A stretch of DNA of 54,603 nucleotides from an uncultured Bacteroidales bacterium (GCA_900319865.1 ONQD01000025.1:1-54603); one strand, 5' to 3'; positions 18,101 to 26,185 are shown, counted from the first letter of the stretch. The notes: generated by a model from the letters alone, not told the origin. Numbers and translations: made by a program.

Positions 18101-19987
18101 TTCACATTGGAACGTTACAACGAGCAGCTCTTCCTCGATTTAGGTATTGCAGTCGGTATTAGCAATCCTCAAGAAATTGCCACACCTCTGCATATCACCA
18201 CACAGAATAATGAGAACTTTGAGTCTCGTTATTGGGGTGGTTTTGTAAACGACAAGACTCTCATCGGTTCTAAAGTTACCTTTGCTGATAACTCCAAACC
18301 TTGGCTCCTTTCTCTTGAAGACAATGATGATGCCATGCTATACAACTGGGTTCGTTCTGGTACTCAATTTGCAGGTAAGACCCACAATGCCTTCACTGCT
18401 ACTCAAGGTGCCATTAGCCTCTCCGAGACTTATCTTGATGAAGACTACTTTAAAGGTATGCTTGAAGTCATGAATGGCAATCCTTCCTATGTCGGTGTCG
18501 ACCGTTTCGAGGTCTTCGAAGATGTTGAAGGTGGTTGGGCTCCTTATGGTTTGGTTTCCACATTGCCGTTCCATCCTGGTTTCTGCTATCGCTATTATGT
18601 GACCAATGATCATATCATAGATAGTGTATGTCGTCTGAAAGACAACTATCCCGCTATCTATAACAAATGGACCATTACCCGTAACACTATGGATAATATC
18701 TGGAACAAATCTCTGAACTTTAACGATATCTCTAAACTTCCCAGTGTCCGTATCGTCCTCACCAACGACACTTCCAAGTGGACTCGTTGCCCGGTTCTCG
18801 AGATGTGCGACGACTATACTCAATCCGAAGGCAATGCCCGTCGTTTCCAAATCCGTCGTCACGCTTCTGTCGACAAACTCGGCCGTACCATCGACCAAGT
18901 GAATACAACTGCCGATGTTAACGACCCCGGCAATCCTTGCTATATTAGTGAAACTGGTATGGGTTGGTTCCCCGGCTATGCTATCAATACTGTCACTGGT
19001 GAGCGTCTCAATGTTCTTTTCGGTGAAGACTCACGTTATATCCAGTACAACGGTGCTGACATGCTGTGGAATCCCACCTCTATGACTGACCTCATGGATG
19101 GTACTCAAAACTATGTCATGGGAGGCCGTCATTTCATCTATGTGATGAATGCTACCAGCCAGCCTTTCTATGATATCGTGAATAATTCAAATAGTGTTGT
19201 TACCTCCTTCAGGACTCCTTCATACGATGCTGGCCGTTGGGCTCTCCAGATGCTTTCATCTCTCGACCGCCTTATGAATTATGTTGGAACAAATGATGTC
19301 ACACGTTTAATCTGCAATCATGGTGTACTTGCAGGTGAGAGCACCACTCTCATCCCGCAGCGCGACTCTGCAGCTTTGTTCTTTGCTTCTGTTGCTTGGG
19401 TGAACATGCCTTTTGTTAATCCTCGCTACAAGTTCCAGAACCCCATTGACATTCCTTGCGATGTTACCATTGATCTGGATGTCAACTCTCCCTACGGTCG
19501 TTACCTCTCTGGCAATGGCACACATGTACGCCTCTTCCCGGATGCTACTGTTCAAAACGACAACTATCCCATGTATATGTTTGAACTTACACCCGATATT
19601 GCCACTCTCACCGGTCAAGCCACTAATAATACCGCCCGCAAGTCCTATCAAGATTCTATCTTGAGCAGGATTAGTGTGGTCCCGAATCCTTACTATAGCT
19701 ACTCCACCTATGAGACCCTCAGCCAGTTGGAAACCAAGGTCCGTTTCATCAATGTTCCCGAGCATTCTATCATCTCTATCTACACTGTTGATGGTACCCT
19801 GGTCCGTCGTCTTGGTCCCACCTCTGGTTCGGCCACAACTCTCGACTGGGATTTGCACAACCACGACGGTATTCCTATCGCAGGCGGTGTATATCTCATC
19901 CACTTCAAAGTACCTGGCATAGGTGAACGTGTTGTCAAATGGTTTGGTACCATGCGTCAGGTTGACTTAGACTCCTTTGGCTTCTAA
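15152..19987 (+). CDS. Giant secreted protein with T9SS C-terminal domain
   Basis: This 1611-residue protein has a signal peptide (about 1-24), a Cys-containing start of the mature protein (CKECKN), and an N-terminal region with NVRALINGYGNMWYD and LFCAALWIGGTDVNDQL, a pattern I associate with large T9SS surface proteins of Bacteroidetes. The last 100 residues look like a type A sorting domain: VVPNPYYSYS at about 1508-1517, IYTVDGTLVRRL, then DGIPIAGGVYLIHF and GERVVKWFG, with a further short tail ending DLDSFGF. The predicted route is Sec export, then T9SS transport and cell-surface attachment. Function is unknown and no catalytic domain is evident. The upstream receptor and downstream PorV-like protein suggest it works with both. 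Confidence 0.85.
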   Translation: MKNIFSKLVLVALLITVVSGSAYAEVCKECKNTSSRKAALRSKAAVCKRAQSTAELNVNNVRALINGYGNMWYDGSVAQYHLPKNSNTCPLFCAALWIGGTDVNDQLRIAALRFGSDGDDYWPGPLELRTASVDLPVCNYFDKHYIITKAQVQSFMSMFDYTELGATPNDSYSPEAVPAVIKEWPASGINDRQSPYLAPYFDADHNGKYEWEKGDYPYYDFNNDLCPRTLKAKWGREYTSHVATTLETEHNIVTGGLLSDQVLKGDQCIWWVFNDMGDIHLESQGQPIGMEIRAQAFAFSTNDEINNMTFYTYEIINRSTYELRETYFSQWVDPDLGYAHDDFVGCDVKRGLGYCYNGDLSDGPGSGSYSGIPPAVGIDFFQGPYMDPDGKDNPKIDIGKMRSYFPDQLKNYRLPDGTYDTIRLTDDADLYYPNAWYFVPGDAIGNCAINGVNFGNNIVDDERFGMRRFVYYNNDLTTTGEPTKATDYYNYLRGIWKNGARMKYGGNGFNEGTTEFDCDFMFPGNSDPMYWGTNGNAVPEWTEVTAGNPPADRRFMQSAGPFTLKPGALNYITVGIPFAQAASGDNYSSVEVLREIDDVCQALFENCFKVLDGPDAPTMVVQEMSNELILYIKYDNPSSNNFGERYSEIDPAIVRSYTDANGNPVVYSDDERSYKFEGYQIFQLRDANVSIADIRDITKAKQVAQCDVRNFYDAIESVTYDSVHNVYDTVFNDNPSLPIGTLVNYSQNSVTGLLQPQIMVEGTNKGIQHVFRIKTDAFASGSNTSLVNNKKYYFVCIAYAQNRFKEYSQTEAAFLDGQKEPYLSGRKDEFGRTITPIECIPHDPSSENGGTVVNAEFGMCPNITRIEGYGNGGSVLRLTDQSIEELMGAPGVPGKPAGKMRDDGNGMAANPCVILNPRYEQNNGPVHVEVIDPLSVKAGKFIIAFDKKSDINNCGWTIYKSPEDPTYSDNPYIYDSVLSVKSDFTLERYNEQLFLDLGIAVGISNPQEIATPLHITTQNNENFESRYWGGFVNDKTLIGSKVTFADNSKPWLLSLEDNDDAMLYNWVRSGTQFAGKTHNAFTATQGAISLSETYLDEDYFKGMLEVMNGNPSYVGVDRFEVFEDVEGGWAPYGLVSTLPFHPGFCYRYYVTNDHIIDSVCRLKDNYPAIYNKWTITRNTMDNIWNKSLNFNDISKLPSVRIVLTNDTSKWTRCPVLEMCDDYTQSEGNARRFQIRRHASVDKLGRTIDQVNTTADVNDPGNPCYISETGMGWFPGYAINTVTGERLNVLFGEDSRYIQYNGADMLWNPTSMTDLMDGTQNYVMGGRHFIYVMNATSQPFYDIVNNSNSVVTSFRTPSYDAGRWALQMLSSLDRLMNYVGTNDVTRLICNHGVLAGESTTLIPQRDSAALFFASVAWVNMPFVNPRYKFQNPIDIPCDVTIDLDVNSPYGRYLSGNGTHVRLFPDATVQNDNYPMYMFELTPDIATLTGQATNNTARKSYQDSILSRISVVPNPYYSYSTYETLSQLETKVRFINVPEHSIISIYTVDGTLVRRLGPTSGSATTLDWDLHNHDGIPIAGGVYLIHFKVPGIGERVVKWFGTMRQVDLDSFGF

Positions 19988-20019
19988 TCATTAATCGTTA
20001 ATCTTAAATACTGACAGAA

Positions 20020-21096
20020 ATGAAAAATATATTTAGAATAATTGCAGTAGTCGCATTGATGATGCTTCTGTCCGCCGAGTCCGCCTGGGCTGGTAACGAC
20101 AGACGTAGAGGTACCTCCGGAGCCATGGAGCTTTTGATTAATCCCTGGGCCCGCAGTACCGGTTGGGGAAGCGCCAATGTTTCCTGTGTACGCGGTTTGG
20201 ATGCTTTTTATTCGAACATTGCCGGTCTGAGCTTTATCAACACAATTGAGGTAAGCTACACCAACACCCTTCTTGCCGGCGGCAAGTCTGGTTTGAACAG
20301 TGGTGCTTCTATCAATTCGTTTGGTATCGCCGTCCGTCTGTTCGATCAAGGCGTTTTAGGTATCAGTTTAATGGCTATGGGATTTGGCGATATCGATGTC
20401 ACCACAGTTGAAAGTCCCGAACCTATCAACGGTACATACTCTCCCACACTGATGAACCTGAATTTCGCTTATGCTCACTCGTTCACTCAATCCATTCATG
20501 GTGGTGTGAATGTTAAGATTCATAGCGAGTCTACCAGCAACATTACAGCAAGTGCCTTTGCTGTCGATGCCGGTATTCAGTATGTAACCGGTGAGGATGA
20601 CCAGTTGAAGTTCGGTATCAGCCTCAAAAACTGGGGCCCCGCTTTTAGCTATAATGGTACAGGTCTTTCGTTCCAGTTCATCAACGATGCACAGAACACC
20701 ATGTCCGCCCAGTACCGCCCTGCCGAGATGGAGCTTCCCACCTGCCTTAACATCGGTGCATCCTACGACTTCTTTATCCCCGTCTGGGATCAGAAAATCA
20801 CCTTGGCTGGTGCTTTCACATCCAATGCTTTCTTGAAAGACAATTTTGCCCTTGGTATTGAGTATGGCCTTCTTAACATCCTCAACCTCCGTTGCGGCTA
20901 TGTCTATCAAACTGACATCTTCAACTCCGAGCTTAGCACTACCGCTAATCAAGGTCTCTGCGCCGGTGCGTCAGTGAATATTCCTATGCACAAAAAAGAT
21001 AGTGACAGCAAAATGGGTCTTACCATCGACTATTCTTTCCGTGCTGGTTTGAATCTTAAATCCACCCACGCCATCGGAGCTACTTTCCGCTTCTAA
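20020..21096 (+). CDS. PorV/PorQ family outer-membrane protein
   Basis: The 358-residue protein has a signal peptide (about 1-24) and the PorV/PorQ-like start of the mature protein, MELLINPWARSTGWGSANV, followed by ANIAGL-type text (FYSNIAGLSF) and a beta-barrel ending in THAIGATFRF. In T9SS, PorV is the barrel that receives cargo from the translocon and passes it to the attachment complex. A copy directly after a T9SS cargo gene suggests a dedicated shuttle, though that is inference. It ends in a strong terminator at 21122-21151. Confidence 0.85.
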   Translation: MKNIFRIIAVVALMMLLSAESAWAGNDRRRGTSGAMELLINPWARSTGWGSANVSCVRGLDAFYSNIAGLSFINTIEVSYTNTLLAGGKSGLNSGASINSFGIAVRLFDQGVLGISLMAMGFGDIDVTTVESPEPINGTYSPTLMNLNFAYAHSFTQSIHGGVNVKIHSESTSNITASAFAVDAGIQYVTGEDDQLKFGISLKNWGPAFSYNGTGLSFQFINDAQNTMSAQYRPAEMELPTCLNIGASYDFFIPVWDQKITLAGAFTSNAFLKDNFALGIEYGLLNILNLRCGYVYQTDIFNSELSTTANQGLCAGASVNIPMHKKDSDSKMGLTIDYSFRAGLNLKSTHAIGATFRF

Positions 21097-21121
21097 GAGA
21101 GCGAATATAACATAAGAAAGA

Positions 21122-21156
21122 TTAGGAAAGGCTTTCCAAAGCCTTTCCTAATTTTT
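21122..21156 (+). terminator. Terminator after the PorV-like gene
   Basis: Perfect 14-base arms (TTAGGAAAGGCTTT / AAAGCCTTTCCTAA) are followed by TTTTT, closing the 11360-21096 unit. Confidence 0.8.
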
Positions 21157-21179
21157 AGACACTTAAACAATTAATAGAT

Positions 21180-21653
21180 ATGTCCGAAATCAAGTATTAT
21201 AGTGAAGAGGGTTTACAAAAACTGAAAGACGAACTGCATCATCTTATTGCCATAGACCGCCCCGCTGCCGCCGCTGCTATTGCGGAAGCCCGCGATAAAG
21301 GCGATTTGTCCGAGAATGCCGAATACGATGCTGCCAAGGAGGCTCAGGGTCATCTTGAGGCCCGTATTTCCAAGCTGCAGGATCTTGTTGCCAATGCACG
21401 TCTTCTCGACGAGTCCAAGATTGATACGTCTAAAGTTCTTCTCCTTTCTAAAATCACTATTCTCAACGTAAAGAATAAAGCCAAGCAGGTTTATACCATT
21501 GTCCCCGAAAGTGAGGCTAACCTTAAAGAAGGCAAAATCTCTGTCACCTCTCCTTTTGCCCAGGCTTTCCTCGGCAAAAAAGCTGGCGATAAAGTAGATG
21601 TGGTCGTTCCTGCTGGTACCATGCAGTTTGAGATAATGAATGTAGAAAGATAG
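21180..21653 (+). CDS. greA: Transcription elongation factor GreA
   Basis: The 157-residue protein has the GreA N-terminal coiled coil, including the hallmark ARDKGDLSENAEYDAAKE with the acidic tip residues, and the C-terminal FKBP-like domain (SPFAQAFLGKKAGDKVDVVV). It stimulates cleavage of backtracked transcripts by RNA polymerase. The gene sits alone between two terminators; no clear -7 box lies in the 28 bases after the upstream terminator, so it may depend on partial read-through. Confidence 0.96.
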   Translation: MSEIKYYSEEGLQKLKDELHHLIAIDRPAAAAAIAEARDKGDLSENAEYDAAKEAQGHLEARISKLQDLVANARLLDESKIDTSKVLLLSKITILNVKNKAKQVYTIVPESEANLKEGKISVTSPFAQAFLGKKAGDKVDVVVPAGTMQFEIMNVER

Positions 21654-21674
21654 CATCCGTCGCTATAACATGTC

Positions 21675-21708
21675 AAAAAAGGGTCCCATTCTTGGAACCC
21701 TTTTTTTT
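21675..21708 (+). terminator. Terminator of greA
   Basis: A hairpin with arms AAAAAAGGGTCC / GGAACCCTTTTTT (one bulged A) runs straight into eight T residues. Confidence 0.85.
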
Positions 21709-21776
21709 GTTACCTTCTTCCATTCCCGTTTATATGAGATTGTATCCTTATACATTCGAGTTTATTGATATAATTC

Positions 21777-21957
21777 CAAATCGGTCATTCGGCCGACTTT
21801 TATATTCTTTCTGCCTATTCATGTCTCTTTATGCCATATCAGCATTTCTTTCGGCATCTTGTCCACATCCCTGTCTCGCCGTAGCCCGCTACGTCTTCGC
21901 CAGCGATGCGGCCAAAACAAATACTAATCTGGCATAAACCCTAATGACCGATTTGGG
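21777..21957. repeat. About 180-bp segment bounded by inverted 14-bp repeats
   Basis: CCAAATCGGTCATT at 21777-21790 is the reverse complement of AATGACCGATTTGG at 21942-21955. The right copy, extended to 17 bases, also occurs exactly at 227-243. The inside contains a small palindrome (CGTAGCCCGCTACG) and no convincing gene; the open frame at 21692-21937 lacks protein features. I see no clear target-site duplication, so this is only a MITE-like candidate. The rest of the gap between greA and the copper genes holds the copper-operon promoter. Confidence 0.45.
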
Positions 21958-21985
21958 ATATTTGGACTTTTTTTCGTATCTTTGC
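21953..21985 (+). promoter_or_regulatory. Promoter of the copper operon
   Basis: TATCTTTGC at 21977-21985 is an exact -7 match; TTG at 21953-21955 lies 21 bases upstream, within the right end of the inverted repeat. No obvious operator for a copper regulator is visible. Confidence 0.65.
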
Positions 21986-22008
21986 AAATCCTAAAAATAC
22001 TACTCAAT

Positions 22009-22218
22009 ATGATAAAACGTATATTTTCAGTCGATGGCATGGCTTGTCCTCATTGCAAAAAACGTGTAGAAGATGCCCTGACTGCTCTCCCCGGCGTTGG
22101 CAGTGCCGTTGCCGATATAGATAGCAAACAGGTTGAAGTCTGTTTCGACGAATCCCGTGTCACCCCTCAGCAGCTTCAGGAGGCTGTGGAGGACTGTGGT
22201 TATGGCTTTGCATTATGA
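22009..22218 (+). CDS. Heavy-metal-associated domain copper chaperone
   Basis: A 69-residue protein from the ATG at 22009; the earlier in-frame TTG lies in the promoter -7 box and is not a start. It is a single HMA domain with GMACPHC (Cys13, Cys16) and the ferredoxin-like beta-alpha pattern. By analogy with CopZ it should bind Cu(I) and deliver it to the ATPase encoded next. The stop overlaps the ATPase start by four bases (ATGA). Confidence 0.92.
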   Translation: MIKRIFSVDGMACPHCKKRVEDALTALPGVGSAVADIDSKQVEVCFDESRVTPQQLQEAVEDCGYGFAL

Positions 22219-24131
22219 GTGCCACTCAGAAGCGCACCATACCTGTTATCGGTATGATGTGTGCAGCCTGTTCTGCCAACGTTGAGCGTCGCCTCTCCTC
22301 GCTTGAGGGCGTCGTGAGTGCATCGGTTTCCCTTCCGGGTCGTACCGCTCTTGTAGAGTATCAGCCTGATGTGATTTCTCTTTCCGATATGAAACGGGAG
22401 ATTTCCGCCATTGGCTATGACCTTGTTGTCGAAACCGACCGCAATGCCGAAGAACTCGAGCATAAGGCTTTCCTCGCCTTACGTAATAAGGTTTGCCTTT
22501 CATGGCTTTTTGCCATTGCGGTCATGGCTATTTCCATGTTCTACCATCCCGCCGAGGGCATGTTTCTTCGCAATTTGCTGCTCATGGTCCTTACTGCCGT
22601 TGGCATGTTCTATTGTGGACGGCAGTTCTATACCACTGCGTGGCAACAGTTGCGTCATCGCAGTGCCAATATGGATACCCTTGTTGCGCTCTCTACTTCA
22701 ATTTCTTTTCTTTTCAGTGTATTCAACACTTTTTGGGGCGACCGTGTGTGGACTTCCCGTGGCGTTGAAAATAACGTATGGTACGATGCCTCCATCATGA
22801 TAATTGCCTTTGTCCTCACGGGCCGTTTGCTCGAAGAGCGTGCCAAGGGCAGTACTGCTTCGGCTATCCGCTCCCTGATGGGTCTCACCCCTAAAACTGC
22901 AAGGCTCATTGTGGATGGGAATGAATCGGATGTCCCGTTGTCAACCATACGGCAACGCGACATGCTCCATGTTCTCCAAGGCGACAAAGTCCCGGTCGAC
23001 GGTATTGTCCGCGACGGGGAGGCTTATATCGACGAGTCGATGATTAGCGGCGAGCCTGTCCCTGTCCTCAAGCAGAAAGGCACGACCGTGCTTGCCGGCA
23101 CCATAGTCAAACAGGGCTCTTTCATCATGCGCGCCAGCTCGGTGGGTGAACAGACTTTCCTTGCCGGCATGATTCGTATGGTGGAGCAGGCACAGGCCTC
23201 CAAGGCTCCCGTACAGCGCATTGTCGATAAAGTTGCATTGGTATTTGTGCCAGTTGTTGTGGGCTTTTCGCTCTTCACGTTCATACTTTGGCTTGCCATT
23301 GGCGGCTTCTCGCAGTTGCCCCAAGCACTCCTATCTGCTGTCTCGGTTCTGGTCATTGCCTGCCCCTGTGCCCTGGGGCTTGCCACTCCAACCGCCTTGA
23401 TGGTGGGCATTGGAAAGGCTGCACAGCACAATATCCTTGTCAAAGATGCCACCGCTCTCGAACAGCTGCATAAGGTCTCTGCCCTTGTCATCGACAAAAC
23501 CGGCACTCTCACCATCCCCAATTTCGACATCTCTCAAACTCCCGGCCAGCAGTCGCCCGCTCTCCCTTTCGAAGAGCGTGAAAGCCTCAAACCCCATGCC
23601 CGCGAAGCCATAGAGATGCTCCAAGGCTGCGGCGTGGATGTCTATATGATGAGCGGTGACCGCGACGATGCAGCCCATTATTGGGCCGAGCAGGCAGGTA
23701 TCAGGCACTACCGCAGTCAGGTTCTGCCACAGGACAAAGAGAACCTTGTGCGTCAGCTCCAGTCACAAGGCCATTGTGTAGCCATGGTGGGCGACGGAAT
23801 AAACGACTCGCAGGCTCTTGCCATAGCCGATGTCAGCATCGCCATGGGGCGTGGCACCGATGTGGCCATTGATGTGGCCCAGGTCACCCTTATGGGCGAT
23901 GATTTGAGGCGTATTCCCGAGGCCATCCGGCTCTCCTCCCAAACGGTACGTACCGTTCGCCAAAACCTGTTTTGGGCCTTTATCTATAATGTCATCTGCA
24001 TTCCGCTGGCAGCAGGAGCCCTTGCTCCGTTCATCCATTTTCAAATCACCCCCATGTGGGCCTCGGCGCTCATGGCTTTCAGCTCGGTCAGCGTGGTTTT
24101 GAACAGCCTAAGGCTAAAACTGAAGAAATAG
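22215..24131 (+). CDS. copA: Copper-type P1B ATPase lacking most of the N domain
   Basis: The 638-residue pump has an N-terminal HMA domain (GMMCAACSANVE, Cys16 and Cys19), actuator loop SMISGEPVPV, membrane motif ACPCALGLATPT, phosphorylation site DKTGTLT (Asp427), MMSGD (about 478-482) and VGDGINDSQAL. Cu(I) export fits the CPC motif and the chaperone gene upstream. The oddity is the distance from DKTGTLT to the SGD motif: about 53 residues, against roughly 145-160 in typical CopA. The conserved His-Pro (SEHPLA-like) and GxG motifs of the nucleotide-binding domain are absent, while the phosphorylation domain resumes normally at ESLKPHAREAIEML. The frame is intact across the gap. Confidence 0.9.
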   Translation: MSATQKRTIPVIGMMCAACSANVERRLSSLEGVVSASVSLPGRTALVEYQPDVISLSDMKREISAIGYDLVVETDRNAEELEHKAFLALRNKVCLSWLFAIAVMAISMFYHPAEGMFLRNLLLMVLTAVGMFYCGRQFYTTAWQQLRHRSANMDTLVALSTSISFLFSVFNTFWGDRVWTSRGVENNVWYDASIMIIAFVLTGRLLEERAKGSTASAIRSLMGLTPKTARLIVDGNESDVPLSTIRQRDMLHVLQGDKVPVDGIVRDGEAYIDESMISGEPVPVLKQKGTTVLAGTIVKQGSFIMRASSVGEQTFLAGMIRMVEQAQASKAPVQRIVDKVALVFVPVVVGFSLFTFILWLAIGGFSQLPQALLSAVSVLVIACPCALGLATPTALMVGIGKAAQHNILVKDATALEQLHKVSALVIDKTGTLTIPNFDISQTPGQQSPALPFEERESLKPHAREAIEMLQGCGVDVYMMSGDRDDAAHYWAEQAGIRHYRSQVLPQDKENLVRQLQSQGHCVAMVGDGINDSQALAIADVSIAMGRGTDVAIDVAQVTLMGDDLRRIPEAIRLSSQTVRTVRQNLFWAFIYNVICIPLAAGALAPFIHFQITPMWASALMAFSSVSVVLNSLRLKLKK

Positions 24132-24170
24132 CCCCCATTGCCATATAGCCGACCAGTTTCATTGAGTAAT

Positions 24171-24216
24171 AGTCACCTCTTACCCGGCTATCAAGAATTG
24201 ACCGGGTAATGTGACT
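24171..24216. repeat. Large inverted repeat downstream of copA
   Basis: Arms AGTCAC..TTACCCGG and CCGGGTAA..GTGACT (24171-24187 and 24202-24216) pair over 14 bp with a three-base bulge. It lies 39 bases past the copA stop. There is no T run, so it may be a Rho-type or processing structure rather than a simple terminator. The remainder of the 24132-24593 gap holds nothing I can support as a gene. Confidence 0.5.
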
Positions 24217-24541
24217 TGTTGTACGAGCCAGCGTCATGATGCCTTTTTTTGTTTAACACAGAAAAGTGGATGATATACACAAGTGGTTGTATATTACGCC
24301 ACATCCTCAATTACCCTTGGGCTTGTTCCCCTTTTTGGCATTTCCCAGCCTTTTTCCAGGTTCCATCACCGTTCACCCTGCAGTAACTCCATGTCAAATT
24401 GTATTTCACCTTGGCGGTGAAGAAGGGGTGAGGAGAAGGTGGTTAAGTGCTAAACAGAAAGCGGAGCGCGAGCGTTATGAAATTTGAAACGGGACGGCAT
24501 TGTTGATACTAAGGCAATTCTGCCGGTTTGGGTTAAACAAT

Positions 24542-24575
24542 GAGGGAGGGAATGCCTGCTGACATCCCCTCCCTC
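24542..24575 (-). terminator. Terminator of the nptA-purM-HIT operon
   Basis: Perfect 9-bp arms GAGGGAGGG / CCCTCCCTC; on the minus strand it is followed by TTGTTTAA. It lies just past the HIT gene stop. Confidence 0.6.
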
Positions 24576-24593
24576 CGCAATTGTGTGCCGTTG

Positions 24594-24986
24594 TTATTCG
24601 ATAGCGGCTGCTATCTGTTGGGCCAGTTGTTTCATTTCTTCCGGCTCCATTTTGATGTGGTGGTGGAAGTTTAAATCTGCCTCGGTTTGCATGGGCACGA
24701 GGTGAATATGGGCGTGGGGCACTTCCAGTCCCAGCACGGCCACACCTATTTTGGTGCAGGGGCATGTTTTTTTCAACCCTATGGCCACACGGCGGGCAAA
24801 ACACTGCAGTTCGCAGTAGAGTTTTTCATCGAGGTCGAAGATATAGTCGACCTCCTTTTTGGGGATGCAGAGCACATGCCCTTTCACTACGGGGTTTACA
24901 TCGAGGAAAGCAAGGCAGTTTTCGGTCTCTGCCACTTTGTAGCAAGGTATTTCGCCTGCCACGATTTTGGAAAAAATAGAAGCCAT
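24594..24986 (-). CDS. HIT family protein
   Basis: The 130-residue protein carries the histidine-triad motif VPHAHIHLVP (His91, 93, 95) and the HIT N-terminal pattern SIFSKIVAGEIPCYKV. Such proteins hydrolyse nucleoside phosphoramidates or related nucleotide conjugates in the cytoplasm. It begins 12 bases after purM and is the last gene of a minus-strand operon. Confidence 0.93.
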   Translation of the reverse strand: MASIFSKIVAGEIPCYKVAETENCLAFLDVNPVVKGHVLCIPKKEVDYIFDLDEKLYCELQCFARRVAIGLKKTCPCTKIGVAVLGLEVPHAHIHLVPMQTEADLNFHHHIKMEPEEMKQLAQQIAAAIE

Positions 24987-24998
24987 GACTGTATGATA

Positions 24999-26171
24999 TT
25001 AATTGTTGTATACGAACGTTCCGTTCTCGGTGGCCACGGTGACTTGTGCGGCTGAGGCCTCCTCTACGTGTCCTATAATGCGGGCGTCGATGTTGAACGA
25101 GTGGGCTATGTCGATAATGCCTTGGGCGGTGGCGTTGTCGGTGTATATCTCCATGCGGTGTCCCATATTGAATACTTTGTACATTTCTTTCCATTCGGTG
25201 CCGCTTTCGTTCTTTATCATGCGGAACAGCGGTGGGATGGGGAAGAGGTTGTCTTTCACCACGTGGAGGTTGTCAATAAAGTGCAGCACTTTGGTTTGTG
25301 CGCCGCCGCTGCAGTGTATCATGCCGCTGATTGCGGGGCGGTATTCGTCGAGTACGCGGCGTATTACGGGGGCATAGGTGCGGGTGGGCGAGAGGACCAT
25401 CTTGCCGGCGTCCACTCCTGCGACCTCGGTCGGGTCGGTGAGGCGGCGGCTGCCGCAGTACACCACTTCGGACGGTAGGTTGTGGTCGTAGCTCATGGGG
25501 TAGTGTTCGGCATAGTATTTCGAGAATACGTCGTGGCGGGCGGAGGTGAGGCCGTTGCTGCCCATGCCTCCGTTGTAGGCGGTTTCGTAGGTGGCCTGGC
25601 CGTAGGAGGCAAGGCCCACTATCACGTTGCCGGCATGGATGTGGGCGTTGTCGATGACATCGGCGCGGCGCATGCGGGCGGTAACGGTCGAGTCTACGAT
25701 GATGGTGCGTACCAGGTCGCCTACGTCGGCGGTTTCGCCACCGGTGAGGTGTATGCCTATGCCGAGGTCGCGCATCTGTTGCAGGAATTCTTCCGTGCCG
25801 TTTATGACGGCGCTGATTACCTCGCCTGGCACCAGCTGTTTGTTGCGACCTATGGTGGAGGAAAGCAGGATGTTGTCCACCGCTCCCACGCACAGGAGGT
25901 CGTCCAGATTCATTACTACGGCGTCTATGGCAATGCCTTTCCATACGCTCAGGTCGCCCGTTTCTTTCCAATAGAGGTAGGCGAGCGACGACTTGGTGCC
26001 AGCCCCGTCGGCGTGCATGATGTTGCAATAGTCAGGGTCGCCACCCAGTATGTCGGGTATTATTTTGCAGAAGGCTTTTGGGTAAAGCCCCTTGTCGATG
26101 TTCTTAATGGCGTTGTGAACGTCTTCTTTTGATGCGGAGACTCCGCGCAGGTTATATTTCAATGTGTCCAT
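24999..26171 (-). CDS. purM: Phosphoribosylformylglycinamidine cyclo-ligase (AIR synthase)
   Basis: The 390-residue protein fits the longer Bacteroidetes form of PurM: ADGAGTKSSLAYLYWKE in the N-terminal half, LTGGETADVGDLVRTIIVD, and in the C-terminal half MIHCSGGAQTKVLHF and VFNMGHRMEIY, which corresponds to the usual FNMGxG motif. It closes the imidazole ring in purine synthesis using ATP. It lies 14 bases after the phosphate-transporter gene. Assignment to PurM itself rather than a paralogue is likely but not certain given divergence from the E. coli type. Confidence 0.88.
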   Translation of the reverse strand: MDTLKYNLRGVSASKEDVHNAIKNIDKGLYPKAFCKIIPDILGGDPDYCNIMHADGAGTKSSLAYLYWKETGDLSVWKGIAIDAVVMNLDDLLCVGAVDNILLSSTIGRNKQLVPGEVISAVINGTEEFLQQMRDLGIGIHLTGGETADVGDLVRTIIVDSTVTARMRRADVIDNAHIHAGNVIVGLASYGQATYETAYNGGMGSNGLTSARHDVFSKYYAEHYPMSYDHNLPSEVVYCGSRRLTDPTEVAGVDAGKMVLSPTRTYAPVIRRVLDEYRPAISGMIHCSGGAQTKVLHFIDNLHVVKDNLFPIPPLFRMIKNESGTEWKEMYKVFNMGHRMEIYTDNATAQGIIDIAHSFNIDARIIGHVEEASAAQVTVATENGTFVYNN

Positions 26172-26185
26172 GGATGGGATAATGT

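Noticed and set aside
11360-21096. SusC/SusD glycan-uptake locus
   Set aside because: The receptor has no SusD gene beside it and no glycosidases lie near; a T9SS cargo and PorV-like gene follow instead.
21692-21937. 81-residue frame after greA
   Set aside because: It begins in the greA terminator and covers the inverted-repeat element; no motif.
24266-24487. 73-residue frame between copA and the HIT gene
   Set aside because: Pro-rich and low-complexity, with no promoter or family resemblance.
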